A stretch of DNA of 64,000 nt, from contig CM032131.1 in assembly GCA_018894105.1 (NCBI GenBank), forward strand, positions 2,940,501 to 3,004,500. The letters are read 5' to 3'. The notes under the pieces were generated by a model. That model was not told where the DNA came from and did no database searches. It saw only the letters and a program-made list of their open reading frames with translations. This stretch comes from Jacaranda mimosifolia (taxonomy: Eukaryota > Streptophyta > Magnoliopsida > Lamiales > Bignoniaceae). The position numbers and the translations under genes are program-made. Shown one piece after another: positions 11,094-23,690 of the stretch (position 1 is its first letter; every line of letters starts with the position of its first letter).

Positions 11094-14041
11094 TCAAATA
11101 AAAGGACTCAAGTTCTTTAATTCTTTCTTGACAGTTTCCAAGTCTTCTATTGAAGTTTGTAAATTCTCAACCACTTGATTACTCAATAGAGGAGTACTCT
11201 CGATAGTAGCAATTTCCTCTTCAATCTCATGAATTCCAGTTTGAGCATTTTGAAAAAGTTGTTGGTGTTTTAATAATGAAGTCAAATTCTTCTTATGTTC
11301 CTTCAAATTATCAAGCTCATTCCCAATACATTCCAGTTCTTTTTGGGTGGATTGAATTTGATTAATTTCTTTATTTTTTCTAGTTTGAGCATTATGAAGA
11401 CGACTTTTTGCCTCATCTAGTTGTTGTGCAAGAAGCTCATTGGATGCTTTCTAAAACTATGCTGACTTCGCTTAAGTGTTGGCCTTGTCAAACAATACTT
11501 TCAATAATTCTTCGATATTGGAGATGTTAAATTTGTTGAAGCCCTCATTGATTCAAGCACAAATTGACCACTATCTTTGATAGATGGGATAGAATCAAGT
11601 GGAGTATTTGCTATTATCTTGTGAAGGCCATTCTACAACATTTGAAGATACTCTTTTTGATGATTAAGTACAAAACTCTCATATTGAAACTGGAGCACAA
11701 GTAGATGGTTGTTTAGCTTTCATACCATGGAGTGCCTCATTTTGCATGGTCGCGTCAATTGGAGCTCTCATGGCCAACGAGTTAGGTCCCATGATTGATC
11801 CTCGGCTACCTTGGGATGTCTCATCTTCATCAATATTAATAATTTAATTTTCCAACTGAAATGTTACATGACTTGAGTTAGCAAATAACCAAAAGGAGGC
11901 TTATTTAAAAAGAAAATGAAGAAAAGAAAATAAAGAAAAGAAAATAATCTCTTTGGCAAAGTTCTCTGTTGACGAAGGATTATTTGGCTTTGGAGATTTG
12001 GGACCCCTTTTAAGTCTTTTCGAATGATCATCTACATTACTACTGTTGCTCGTCTCTAAAGGATAAGGATTCCTTCTTTTTTCTTTTAGAGGCTCGATGT
12101 CTTCTAAGTTGGGAGGATTTGAATATCGTCAACAAGTGGTCTATTCCCTTTATCATGATTCTTGTCCTTAAGGGAAAGTTTGATTGGCTTCAAGTTGATC
12201 AATCCTACAAAATTTTCTCGAAGTAGTCTCCATGAATTTTAGCCTACCACTTTTTGTAGGCATCCAAAGAGAATTTTTTTGCATTTGGAGGCACACAAGG
12301 AAACCATGCTGTAGACATAGAATTGTGCAAAGTGCATAAGCGCCAATAGCAAAGTCCTTAATTCAAATGGGTTGTGCGAATGTCATAAGCAAGAATCCCA
12401 GGAACTTCTTGATAATATCCAAATTGACGACTGAAGTGATAAGGGCTATAAGGTTAATTAATAAAGTAGTCTCCTTGCCATAAAGGAAGATAATTTGAGC
12501 GAATAGCAATGAAATACTTTTGCTCCAATTCTCTAGTCTTCCATTCATCAACATATGAAAGTCCTTTGTCTTTAGTAATCATGGTGCAAGTCCAGGAAAC
12601 AAAATCTCCTTTGTGAATTCTCTTGCATGCCTCCTTGAATCATAATATTTTGCACCTCCTTCGCCAGATAAATTTTCATTTTTGGATCACATACTCCTTG
12701 CCAAACTTGATAATGTGTTTTGAAGTAATGCACCAACCAAGCATAGACGAAGTAGATGGGAAAATAAGAATAGATGCGACTTTGCCTTGGGAAACCTGAA
12801 ATTTTATTTAAACTATTGTAGATGTTGGCTAGAACTGGAATAACAAGGCTTACGTTCCTACCGGTGGCCATGATGCATGCTATCTTGAAAGTGCTAGGAC
12901 GTGTTGAATTAACATCATTGGTAGGAAGAACGAATGAGCAAAGCAAACAAGCCAAATATGCTGCAAAATAGGTCTCTTCTCTTGAGTTCCCAGGAATCCC
13001 AAGTTTTAAAAATAATGACTCTTCTATAGTGGACCTTTCTCCATGAACACCAAAATCACCAAGAGGATTATGAGTTGACTTGGGCCAGACTGCTTTTTTT
13101 CTCCTTGCATGGTAGTGGTTGATGGTATTTTATGGCTTTTTGGATCAATACTTCACCCATTTTTCTATAGTAACTTGAGAAAGTTGATCTCCATTAGCAC
13201 TCCTTTGAAGTGAATGATAAGCCTGAAATAAGTATTTGCAAGAATGAGGAATAAATTTGTCTCCTGTCTCATTAACATCGGTAAGCTCCTTGCTGCTAGG
13301 TATCAGTTTATCATAAAAAATTCCTGTCATAGGGAGGCCTGCAAGGTTGTGCAAATCCGACAGCGATATTGACAATTCTCCAAAGGAAGTTAAAAGAGTA
13401 TTTATAAGTGGACACCAGGCCTCGAAAAATGCTTTGATAATCTCAAAATTTCTATCATATGTGAATTATGAAGTATACATTGAATCATATACTTGTGCGG
13501 CAATTAGCTTGTGCTTGCATCGGCTAAGGACATCTTCAATCCACTCCCAGTATCCTTTGATGCATTAGAATTCACCATCAAATTGAAGAGTTTCTCCCCA
13601 CTTGACTTTCCCCTCAATAATGCTACGACCCCATGTTGGCAGAAGAATTGATTCTTTTGATTGTTGACGACGAATTAGTTCGTTTGAAAGATAATGATGA
13701 GTTGCCCTTAAAGCCCATACCTTGAAAGTTTTGATCTCCCGGGACCACTCCTCCGTATGAAGTGAATCAGTCAACCATGGCCATTTTGCTGCATATCTAC
13801 CAATAAGTGGATTATAAGTAGTCAAAAGTGTGCCTATCTCCATAGGCTGATTCTTTTCATCAAGGATAATCGAGTGTTGTACTCTGATAGTAGATGAAAT
13901 ATCTTTAAAGTGAACCATAGTGCAATCTGCAAGGATACGAGAAAAGTTAATCAAGTTGTTCAGAGAGAAAAGAAGAAGAAAAGATGTAATCCAAAGAAGA
14001 TTGATGTGAAAAATGAAAGAAAACCAAATAATGGTGGTCAT
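11094..14041 (-). pseudogene. antisense ORF with plant mobile domain (PMD), broken
   Basis: It lies opposite to gag-pol. From 14041 (or the inner Met at 13918, MVHFKDISS) one frame runs to about 12572 with stops at 13565, 13466, 13145 and 13130. It encodes KVWALRATHHYLSNEL, GYWEWIEDVLSRCKHKL, SISLSDLHNLAGLPMTG, YDKLIPSSKELT, REETYFAAYLACLLCSF and VSLVIPVLANIYNSLNKI. This is the order seen in plant mobile domain (aminotransferase-like) proteins. A frame change follows. The C-terminus (about 11450-11094) is a Glu/Lys/Leu-rich coiled coil. Antisense accessory ORFs, some with PMD, are known in Tat elements; their function is unsettled. About 980 codons if repaired. Confidence 0.75.
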
Positions 14042-14700
14042 GTTTAATGCTCATGTGAATTGATGGAAGATTAAGTTGATGGAAAGGCTAAAATAATGAT
14101 GTATGTTCACGAAGGCATTTTATCAAACATGAAGGATGCATGAGCTAAGGGAGAAAGAATGTAAAAGTCTCGAAGATGAACTTACCAAGGGAAAATCACA
14201 AATTAGCCATGACTACGGCACCTAGCAATTAATCAATTGGTTATGATATTTTGTGAGTTTAAGCTTGCAATCAAGTGCTTTTATAGATGCTACTTGAGGT
14301 TAATGAGTTCGAATAGGACGGTAACTCTTGATAATATCTATTGCCTACGTTACCTAAGGCGGATAATGAATTTTAGAGGACTTTACCATTTAATCTTACC
14401 GCGACCAATAATCTGATTCTCGGTTGGCATGTGGGTCTGGCTTCAATTTTAAACTGCAAACCAAATTTGCTTTGGAAAGCTATTCTTCAATTTGCTTTGA
14501 AATGTTGATTGAAATTCATGGTGGGCCACGCTCAATTAAAAAGAAAGGGAATATTGGAGGATTGGCTTTCAATATAAAAAAAATGGTTTTGGGCATTTCA
14601 CGTGGATTTTTTAATATGGGCTTATATATATATATAATATTCTCAAATACTTCAAGTCTCGTCTCTTTTGGGATTGATTTGTACCCCTCCGTCAAACTTT
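14042..14700. other. non-coding tail of the Tat internal region
   Basis: This holds the region upstream of the antisense ORF and then the sequence leading to the polypurine tract. The 92-codon plus-strand ORF at 14424-14702 has no family features and is not called. An antisense promoter would be expected here, but no clear TATA box is seen. Confidence 0.4.
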
Positions 14701-14710
14701 GAAGTGGGGG
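14701..14710 (+). other. polypurine tract of the Tat element
   Basis: GAAGTGGGGG lies four bases before the 3' LTR start at 14715. It would prime plus-strand DNA synthesis. Confidence 0.75.
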
Positions 14711-14714
14711 CATT

Positions 14715-15546
14715 TGTAAACATATTAAATTTTTGACAAATTGAGAAGTGACACATGTAAAATAAATGCTAAATATTAGTTTAAATTTTTTCTATTTATA
14801 GTTTGAGATTTATTAAATTTAATTTTCTAAAGATAAATAGTTAATTTTAAATAATAATTTAGTATTTATTTTATATTCAAATCAAACATTGAAAAGTGTC
14901 AAAGATGGAGTGTCTGCATCTATGGACCACTCAAATCAAAGATATCTGATATTTATATTATCCTTTGATGTTTGATATTATCAAATCAAATTTATTTGAT
15001 ATTCTCTCTTGATATTTGGTATTATCTTATCAAATAGATAACTGTTGAAGGAGTTCAAGTCAATCTAGAAGTCTTCCATCAAGCACCTATATAAATTGGT
15101 GATCCCAACTCATTTGACACAACACAAATTCTAGTAGACGAGAGAAACTTTGAAGGAGTTCAACCATTCTCTCAAGCAAATTCCAGCAGATCCACAACGT
15201 TCAAGACGTGCAAAGCCCTCGAATTGACGTTATTTTGATTCAAGAAAATCCACGACGTTCAAGGCGTTCTTCGTGGAATTCATATAGTTTTGGTGTTTAA
15301 TTCGAGATTAAGGTGTGAGGCCCTCGAATTGACATTGTTTTATTCAAATCAAATTTAAGGAGATCCACGACATTTAAGGCGTTTTTCGCGAAACTCATTA
15401 AATTCAAAATCATATTTGGAAGGGAAGAATTAGAGGATTAGATTAGAAATTGAATCCACAGTTGATTGATTTAATTTTAATTTTATTTGCATGATGTTTT
15501 TTGTTCTTTAATTTTAATTTTTGCAAACAAGAAATTTGTTGTTACA
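14715..15546 (+). repeat. 3' LTR of the Tat element
   Basis: 832 bp, TGTAAACAT to GTTGTTACA, with the same TATA-like box (CTATATAAA, about 15087-15095). Compared with the 5' LTR it has about 50-65 extra bp near 14960-15010. It keeps only about three copies of the 100-115-bp unit, the first internally shortened. Confidence 0.85.
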
Positions 15547-15632
15547 ACAAGTATTAAAAAAAAAAAAATTATTTAATTACATGACAATTGCACATGTCTC
15601 TATTTTGTCCAGAGATTAAGTAAAATAATCAC

Positions 15633-16430
15633 AAGGTCGTCTCAATAAAATTGAAGGCTTAAGGCGAAATATAAAAATGAGGCCTTTAATATATAATAAA
15701 AAATTAATTTCCTAATACACATGTGTTTTTAGTAATCATTTCATATTTTATAGAAAAAAAAAACTTCTCGTATAAAACATTATAATTTTAATTTTATTCT
15801 CTGATTTTTTGAGATGCAAAATTATTTATCACATTTGTATAATTAATTTCATGTAACATTCTTTTTCAATTGATAGTATAACTAACCCATTTTATCTTGC
15901 TTGAGACGTTGACAGATTTTATCAGTTTCAATTTTGAAAAACTTATTTCGAAAGAAGAAAAATAAATTTAAGAAATAAAAGCTTGATTTATAGTAAAAGA
16001 GAATTAACTATAATATTATTTAGTGATCTGTATTGAAAAAAAATGAGTAAGATAGGATTTTGATAAGTGCAAAAATAAGAATTAGAAGGAGAGTGGAGAT
16101 TTAGGATAATAAAAAGTAATAAAATTTAAATTTATACTTTTAATTAATTATATTTAATTAATTTTTTTATTGCAATTTTTACTAATAAGGCCTCCAAATT
16201 GAAGGCCTTATACTTTTTTTAATGCGTAAGTTGTTTGAAGAAGAATATATATGAGACTTTCTAAATTAGGGACCAAATTTTTTTTAGGCTTATAATGTGA
16301 AATAAAAAAATAGGCCTTATATTTTTATTTTTGAGGCCTAAAATATAGAAGAAAATACATATAGAAGGCCTTCATAATTTGGAGGCCTAAGGCAACTGCG
16401 TTTCTTGGCTAAAGATAGAGCCACCCCTAA
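15633..16430. mobile_element. possible hAT-like remnant with AGGCCT words
   Basis: The right end, read on the minus strand, is TTAGGGGTGGCTCTATC. The interior repeats the word AGGCCT or AAGGCC many times, in a style known from plant non-autonomous hAT elements. Similar 8-mers flank it (ATAATCAC at 15625 and GTAATCAT at 16431; six of eight match). The left terminus is poorly conserved, so this stays tentative. Confidence 0.3.
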
Positions 16431-16438
16431 GTAATCAT

Positions 16439-17930
16439 AGTGACAAATTACATTGTTGCTAACATATCTTTATTGTCTTAAGTTATTTTGAGATTCACTT
16501 CGTTGTTGAGTGCTGGAATATGGAAAAGAATTAGAGCATTTATCTCAAATATAATTGCAAATGCTATGCATAAACTTTTTAATATAATTCTTTCACTAGA
16601 TTATGTTGTGATCCACTAAATTATATTAATTGGCCCATTGCATGAGCTGTATAAAGCTATTGCAATTTCTAATGAATGTGGGGGTGGAAAATAGAGAATG
16701 TGGGAGTGGAAAATGTTGATTTAGTTTGCAAATAAAATTTGAAATTTATCTAGCTTCTTTATTAATCCCATGAGTTATATTTAATATTTTTTAATTGTAT
16801 GAAAATTTAAAAATAGGAGAATAAGATATTACTTTTTTCATCTTTACTTTTCCAATTACAAGAGAAATGTGGGGGTTTAAGTGAATTTAAAAGTTATCCA
16901 AACATATATTATTTCCTTGAGTTTTTAAGTATTCAAGAAATGCATTGCAAATAGTTGGGAGGTGGCCAAAACAATATAGTCCTATAAGAAAATTTGGATT
17001 TTAGAAGATCTAAAAAATTTGTGGTGATATTTTTGATTTATTTTTTAATTTAATCATATATTGGTTGTGAAGAATTGTTTTGTAAAGCATGTGCACATGC
17101 ATGAGACGAGGAGTAGTAATAATAATAATAATAAGAGGCATGTGGTATTACATTCCATGAGATGGAAAATTGCCTTGGGGGACTAGTGCAGAAACTAGAT
17201 CCTTAGGCTGTAATTGCTTGTAAGACTTTATCTCATTTTTTTTTGTTTTAAAGATTTTGAGATTGTTTTGGTGTTTTAGAGATATGATAATGGAAAATGA
17301 CGTTGCAATTGGTTGTGAGATAAAATGTAATGATTATAGTGATGTGATGTGATGTGTTGATGTAATGTGAGATTGTAATTGGTTGTGAAATTATTTTTGA
17401 GATATGTTTGAGAGAGTTGTTTGAGATAATGATATTATTTTATGAGTTTTGATTTTTGGGTTTCTTTGGGATATTAATATTAAAAAAAATATTAATAATT
17501 ATTTATTATAAATTTATAATTTTAATAATTTATTAAGTCAAATATGGAATTTATTTTAAATTCATCAAATTTATTCGTAATTAAATAAAAAATAAATTAT
17601 TTTGCCCAAAACAAATTTTAAAAATCTTATTTATTTTTTCCCAATAATAAACTACTATATATATTTAAAAAAAGAAGGTATTTTATGGCACTCCTTTTTG
17701 GACGACATGGAATTATTCCAATTTTTTTTTAGAATTTTATTAACAAAAATATAATTTCACCTTACTCGATTAATTACAAAATATGTGGGATTTAATTTGT
17801 TATAATTGTTTTTTGGTTCTTCGCCATTTAACATGTTACCAAATTATTTGAGAGTCTATTTTATAAAATATAAAAAGAATTCAATATATTTAATTTTTAA
17901 CCCACATAAGCTTCCCCTCAAATTTTTTAT
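16439..17930. other. A+T-rich intergenic DNA
   Basis: No gene is seen. It includes a short (AAT)n run near 17117-17133 and a patch of GTGATGTGATGTG repeats near 17338-17356. Two copies of an ATTGGTTGTGAGAT-like word lie near 17308 and 17374. Confidence 0.4.
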
Positions 17931-17989
17931 TCACTTTTTATCCCACCAAGAAAAATAAAACCACAAAAACCACAAAAACTTTTCTTTTT

Positions 17990-18611
17990 CTTTTTCAAAA
18001 TAAATAATAATGTCACTCTTTCTCACACTCTTATATGTCAAAGGAGTATATGTTACGTACACAAGATATATAGAGAGAAAGAAACAGAGCACATAAGCAT
18101 ACATATAGAAAGAGAAAGAGAGAGAACCAGTGTTATAGCTATATAGCAAAGGAAGCAAAGAAGAGAGCAAACGAGAAAAATCAACTTCAGATCTGCTTTG
18201 CTATTTCTCTTCGTATTAGTTATTGGGTTTTTGATTTCAAAATCAAAAAGTACAAAATTTATTGAGTTTTACTCCGCATTGATCTACTGATCAACTGTTT
18301 GCCCACTTGAATTTTCCCTAATATCTCAACATTTCTCTCTATTTTGGTGTTTCTTAGCTTGAAACTCAAAGTAGGCACTTGGAATTTCGCTTACGTTGGT
18401 GATGCTTTGTTTGGATGGTGGTTTTCTAGCGGTGGTCGTCAGAGCTCTGATAAGTTTCTGGGCAAAGCTTTGGTAGGTTTTGTGAAAGAATAAAATCAGA
18501 AAATAAGGTGGAATTGAGGGCAAAAAAGAAAAAATGTTATAGTCTGCACAGTCGAGGAATGAGAAGAGCAATGCCAAATTTGTGTTCAAGTTGCAATTTC
18601 ATGCGGTTAAG
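17990..18611 (+). pseudogene. 5' UTR and first exon of an NT-C2 coiled-coil gene, broken
   Basis: A purine-rich leader (about 18060-18180) precedes an ATG at 18534. Reading from that ATG gives ML, then TAG at 18540-18542, then SAQSRNEKSNAKFVFKLQ and FHAVK. It ends at AAG with a GTACTC splice donor at 18612. Plant NT-C2 (EEIG1/EHBP1 N-terminal) coiled-coil proteins start similarly (MFKS... then a KxVFKLQFHA motif), and exon 1 ends at the same point. The TAG at codon 3 blocks this start and no other in-frame Met is present. The following exon is not found downstream, where retroelements are inserted. It is either a dead gene fragment or the first exon of a gene whose remainder is distant. Confidence 0.45.
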
Positions 18612-18645
18612 GTACTCTCTCTCTCTCTCTCTCTCTCTTATCTCC
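18612..18645 (+). repeat. (CT)n microsatellite at the start of the intron
   Basis: A run of about eleven CT units directly follows the GTA splice donor of the NT-C2-like exon. Confidence 0.7.
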
Positions 18646-18659
18646 TGGATCACATGAAC

Positions 18660-20107
18660 AGTGGCGGGTGAGAGGAATTGGGATAAGGAGAGAGGATGCG
18701 CTTAGTTGGACTCAGATTTTGTTTTTGAGATAGTCTATAGAATACCTAAAAAACAGACTTTAAATTCCATAGCCAAGCAAAGCTTGGTTTCTAAAATGTG
18801 TTTTAAAGACCAAAAAATGGGAATTTACCCTACAAGCAATCACATGCTTAATCATCGAGGGGGATGGGCTAAACCAACATGGGAGTCACATCTGGGAGTA
18901 ATCCAACCTTTGTGATTGGAGACCCCATGAAGAAGGTTCAATAGGTGGCAACAACCCGTACTGCGTGACTCGTATATAGCACTAATTTTAAGGAGAGTGT
19001 ACATTATATGCCTCATTCTTATCCCTAAGGTGAAGTGCTATGAAAATGTGATGTTAGATTGGGCTTTGACCCTCAATGAGACCGCAGTGGGATTTCTGCA
19101 AGGTATGGGCCACACATATCTTTGGAGGGATCACCTAAGTGAGAGTTGCCATGGGCCATGTTTATGGGCTTGGGCTAACCCTAGAGACATCATAAGAATC
19201 AAAATTGAGCACAAGGCCATTAACGTGCTAGCCCGTTATAACCATGTCCTAAAGTCAATATTGTGTCTGTGGTGATTGAAGTTCGGCTTAAGGGACCTAA
19301 TTCAAGGCTAAATCCATTATGCCTCCCTTAAATGGATATTGCCAACACTAAGTGTATGTTCAAGCCTAGAAGGCACATGCACCGATTGCATGGTATAACT
19401 TGCCACCATATTTATTTTATATATTGATTTCAAAAATTTTAAACCTTGTGGGGGATTGTTGGAAACAAGCTTTAAAATTTCCTCAATTATTCACTTATTT
19501 CCAACATTTTATTTTATGTAATAGCCTATTTAGTTTTCTATTTATTTAAGGTTTATGGTCCATTTATTATATCAATTTTGTTGTGGTTTATGATATTTAA
19601 CCATTTCATTATATATATTCATGTGGCCTATTTACTACTGTAGGCATTATGATTTTATTAGTTTTATTAGTTCACTAAATTATTCATAATGGTCAAATCT
19701 TTTTTGTCTATTTAAAGGACCATTACCTTCTTATTTGGCATATGGAGCTGGAGATCTTTTAGAGATTTTACTTTATCCTCCTAGAAAACTTTTGTGTTTT
19801 GGCAACATGGCTATGGACTGGTTTCTAGTCTCCTCGTGGTCATGTATATGGGATGAGACACTGCTCAAAGCTAATGGGCTTTATATTGGAGTGATGATAA
19901 GTCGTTAGTACCTGCATGAAAGGAAGCAATCATAGCTTAGGGACAATGACAAGTGTCGTGACTCTCCTTTGTCCTGCTGCATTTTCCTCAACATTCATGC
20001 GATTTAATTTATCATATTCTTAATTATAATTTATAAATTATGAATTCTGTAATTTATTTTATTTTATTTTTTATTATTTAAATACAAATCACACAATATC
20101 GACAACA
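18660..20107 (+). mobile_element. 3' end of an LTR retrotransposon with one LTR
   Basis: CTTGTGGGGGAT (about 19445-19456) looks like a polypurine tract immediately followed by TGTTGGAAACAAGC, a standard LTR start (19457). The putative LTR (19457 to about 20107, ending GACAACA) contains a TATA-like TATTTAAAGG near 19710. No matching 5' LTR is in the window. The internal part (about 18660-19456) encodes nothing recognisable, so the lineage is open. A truncated copy is most likely. The left limit is uncertain. Confidence 0.45.
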
Positions 20108-20284
20108 CTTTCTTTCTTTTGATCGTTTTTTAGTTGATTTTGAAAATCTAGTCTATCTAACTTTTTTCCCCAAGAATGTGTGTGTGATTTTTGTTTTTTC
20201 CTTATTTTTGAGAATGTGCACCCATTTTCTATTTTATGAATACTTAGCAATTTGGCACTTTTTTTATTTTTTTATTTTATGTAT

Positions 20285-23200
20285 AGTAGCATCCCGCTCA
20301 GATGTGCATGCTTCGGGCTGATGTGCTATTCTGATCTTAATTTAATAATTCAAAAGAAAGCATGCACATCCAAAATATTCAATTTAAATTGTTCACAACG
20401 ACCCAAAACCATTTTACGTCGATTCTCTATCACATCCTACTGTATAATATTCCACATTAACATGAACTTCAAAACTACAAGCTTATATTTACATAATACT
20501 CACATCAAGTGATTGAATCTAAACTTAGCAACCTTGAGACAACAAGACAAGTCTTGATCTTGCATATCCAAATGCCATTAACAAAAACTATATTCAGTAA
20601 TGTAGCCTACGATGCCTGACTTGCTACTTGTCACAACCTAGCTGGGAAAAAGAACTGAGAACATGAAAGACATAAATCCGAAGGATTTAGTGAGGGGAGA
20701 GAGAAGGCAACTATTAACAAATGCATAAGGTCAAGGGGAACTAACAAAAGGATTCTAATTTGATGGATAAATAATCAAGTAAAATAAAAGGAAGAACCGA
20801 GACAATTAGAAGTTATAAAATGATACTTTAACAAAATAGGGGCTCGAATAAATAGTAGTCATGGAGATGAGAGGGGGTACCAACAAGACATTACATAGTA
20901 ACAGGAGCAACTTCAAAAAAAATAATAGAACAACCAGATGTCAGAAAGCGATAAATAGTGTATTGATGAAATAGGAATCTAAAATGAAATGAGACATAAA
21001 ACAACCAAGACGTGACATAGCAAAACATACCATAATAGCAACCATTTTCAAATTATAGAAGACTATTGGCAAATCCAGCCTTATTGCTCCCAGAACAGGG
21101 CATAACAAGCAAAATAGGACACAAATACAAAATGAACAAAATTTCCTTATCACTCTATTGCTCGAGCACTTAGCTCTTCGTGTAATAACTTGATATGTGG
21201 CATTGTCGGCTGTGTGCCGAATCCTGCCACTTTCAGATAGTTACCTCCAACTATCTGCAAGTCAGGATCGTGAGTTGGTACTAGCCGGGAGTCAGTCATA
21301 TCGGTTTGTTCCGCCGATGCTTTTTTCGGACCTAGTCTTGGGCCCAACTTCCCATGACGTCCTTACGAGTGGCAACTTCCCAAGGGCGTCCCCATAGGTG
21401 GACATGACATTATGCCAACAGTGAAATATAAATTTCAAAATAACCATTCAGAGGAGTGCATATCAGAATACTAGACAGAATGGTACAAATCATATAACAT
21501 ATCGCCAGTAAGGTCGTACGCATAACTCATAGCACAATATAACTAGAAGCAAGGAATGAAACTGGTTGGCAAGACCAAAATATCAACACATACGGGGTCA
21601 ACCGACAAGGTTGTGTGGTACATGGGAGAAGAATCTAATAACATAAAAGGAAGTTCTGGGCACCAGAACGATAAAAACAGATACGAATGAATAGACAAGT
21701 AGATATGAATCATTTTCCAGGAGAAAGAAAGGCCATAATCTTGCCTTAAAACTCCACAGAGATGCTATCCATGTCCTACGATCCTGGACACCTTAGCTCG
21801 TTAACACCTATTCTGATAAAATGTATATAAACATTAATACGTCTACGTAGTACTTTTCTATTAGTAATTGAATTACTAGTACGTCTTAACAACATAAATT
21901 TCCCACTTTGAGGAGTGTCCTTCTTCATTAAATCTTAATCTAGTTAGGGTACGACAGTCTCATGCTACTATGTTTCGATTCTTCAATTACCAAAGCTGTA
22001 TTACTAGAATTAATATGTATCTGGCTTGTATGAACAATTATAAGCTTTTATTCCAAGGACAATACACGTCTATCTCCCTCAAACATACTAGCGTCGCTAT
22101 GGGATATTAATCAAGGTGTTTATAAGTTCTGATCCACTATTTTATCTTAATACCAATAATATACAATTCGATAGTGTAAGTCCGTGATCTAATAGTCCAG
22201 TCAACTGGTAGAAATTCCTTTGCATGTTCTTATAATTATTCCTTACAATGTTACACAAAGTTAGGGCTTTATTTACATTAATTAGCTAATTAACAGCGGT
22301 TAAGATCTAATTTAATAATTCGATCCCACTAAGCAATGCATACAATTTTATATATCCATACATTTTTGCTTGAAGTCATAAATTTCATCCCATTCATACT
22401 AAATACAAGATATATATCGCAATAATCCTTCTAAATTCAATTAGGCAACAAATTATTGTCTTAACCAAAATTTACCAAGTTACTTAAGTTCGAAGCTCAT
22501 TCATAGTTTCGACATCTTACTATGTCATTTTGGGGTTAGCCAATACTACTTAGGTTCTTTATTCAATTTCAGGTCAGCACATCATTTTACAATTAGAATT
22601 TTAGAAAATAACTTTAGTCTATAACCTACTAATTTTGTCCATTTATCTCAATTATCCTAACAATCAACTTTAATTAGGTTTATATTCTAACGAATCAAAT
22701 CGGGTAATATTTCAACCAATTAAATTGAATGTACCAAATTAAATGAAGTTTAGAGCCAAATCATAGTCCGACATTGGCGTGTATGTGTTCAAATTGTCAT
22801 CCTGAATAAACTGCTTGGAAGCCACCGGACCACCGCCACGCGCTACTGTCGGAATTGGGAGTTGGACCCACCAATGGTCGTGTCTCCTCACGCCCAACAA
22901 AAGCCTTCAGTTAATTTTGGATTTCGCTGCCATCTTGCCAGTGAATTGAGCCAAAAATTGCCATTGAGCCACGAATGCCGTTACCTTATTTTTCTCCAAT
23001 TACTTCTCCTTCCGTCATCGATTCACTAAATTGAAGACACAATCATCTTCTTCACGCTAAGCCCATCAAAATCCACCTCTTGATCACTGCCAACAGTCGG
23101 CGGAATGGTTGCGCTTGCCACCTCTACCATGAGCTCCGCTTGGTGTTCAATTTTTGGGCCATTGGCCGGTTATTTCACGGCAAACTTGGTATGGGTGCAT

Positions 23201-23600
23201 TCCTTGAGTTGAGGGAAAGGTAGTGGAATGGTTAATTTTGGCTGCTGTTGAGGAATTGTTGGTGAAGATGGTGGAGGGTTGCATGGAGAATTTGAAGAAT
23301 TCTGAGGGGTATTTTGCTATTTATAGTGAAGTTTCTAGAAATGACAATTGGCTCTCTAGGAGTTTCAGTTTGCTTTCAATTCAACCCTTAATTTATTAGT
23401 GCCTCACATTAGCCCATTTGACCCTAAGAATTTTCAAATTTCATAAAATTAAGTCCTTCTTATTTATATTTTGAGCCCCTAAGTTCCTTATATTAAATGG
23501 TAACCCCCAAATTTTTTTCCAAATGTCACATTTTAATTCTTTTTATTAATTATTATCATTATTCATGGTTTAGTTCAAAAATTTTCAATTGGAAGAACTC
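20285..23600 (-). repeat. 3' LTR of the Tekay-like element (left copy)
   Basis: It aligns along its length with 27174-30517. The outer end is decayed (AGTAGCATCCC for TGTAGCACCC). The inner end has lost the GGGTGCTACA terminus, so the boundary (about 23600) is approximate. The short ORFs inside it are not genes. Confidence 0.8.
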
Positions 23601-23615
23601 CGGTTAATATTGGCA

Positions 23616-23690
23616 CATGTTTTGCTCTCGTTCCCACATTGCCTCGATCACATGCTGATTTCACCCATTGTCATGATATACTTTCTCCAA
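23616..23690 (-). pseudogene. chromodomain tail of the deleted pol
   Basis: The minus strand reads IEAMWEREQNM just before the 3' LTR. The preceding frame contains QWVKSA. Tekay-type pol ends in a chromodomain with a conserved VxW...EEATWEREDEM motif at the same place. A frameshift lies between the two pieces. This is a short match and therefore tentative. If right, it shows that a full pol was present and lost by deletion. Confidence 0.45.

Larger units (their letters stand above)
2192..15551 (+). mobile_element. Ty3/gypsy Tat-lineage LTR retrotransposon, full length but decayed
   Basis: The element proper is 2197-15546 (13,350 bp). It is flanked by the 5-bp target duplication ACAAG (2192-2196 and 15547-15551). 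Both LTRs start TGTA and end TTACA. A polypurine tract (GAAGTGGGGG, 14701-14710) lies just before the 3' LTR. Plus-strand order is gag, protease, RT, RNase H, archaeal-type RNase H and integrase. After these come tandem repeats and a minus-strand ORF with a plant mobile domain. The second RNase H, the long 3' region and the antisense ORF are hallmarks of the Tat/Ogre branch. Every coding module has stops or frameshifts, so this copy cannot be autonomous. The LTRs look roughly 8-10% diverged by eye, implying an old insertion. Confidence 0.9.

Noticed and set aside
18997..19275. 92-codon plus-strand ORF with Trp and His-rich segments
   Set aside because: It lies in the internal region of a truncated LTR element and matches no family I know; it opens by chance.
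21150..21397. Overlapping ORFs on both strands near 21150-21397
   Set aside because: They fall inside the left long LTR; similar shadows appear in the right copy at 28049-28240. They are LTR sequence, not genes.
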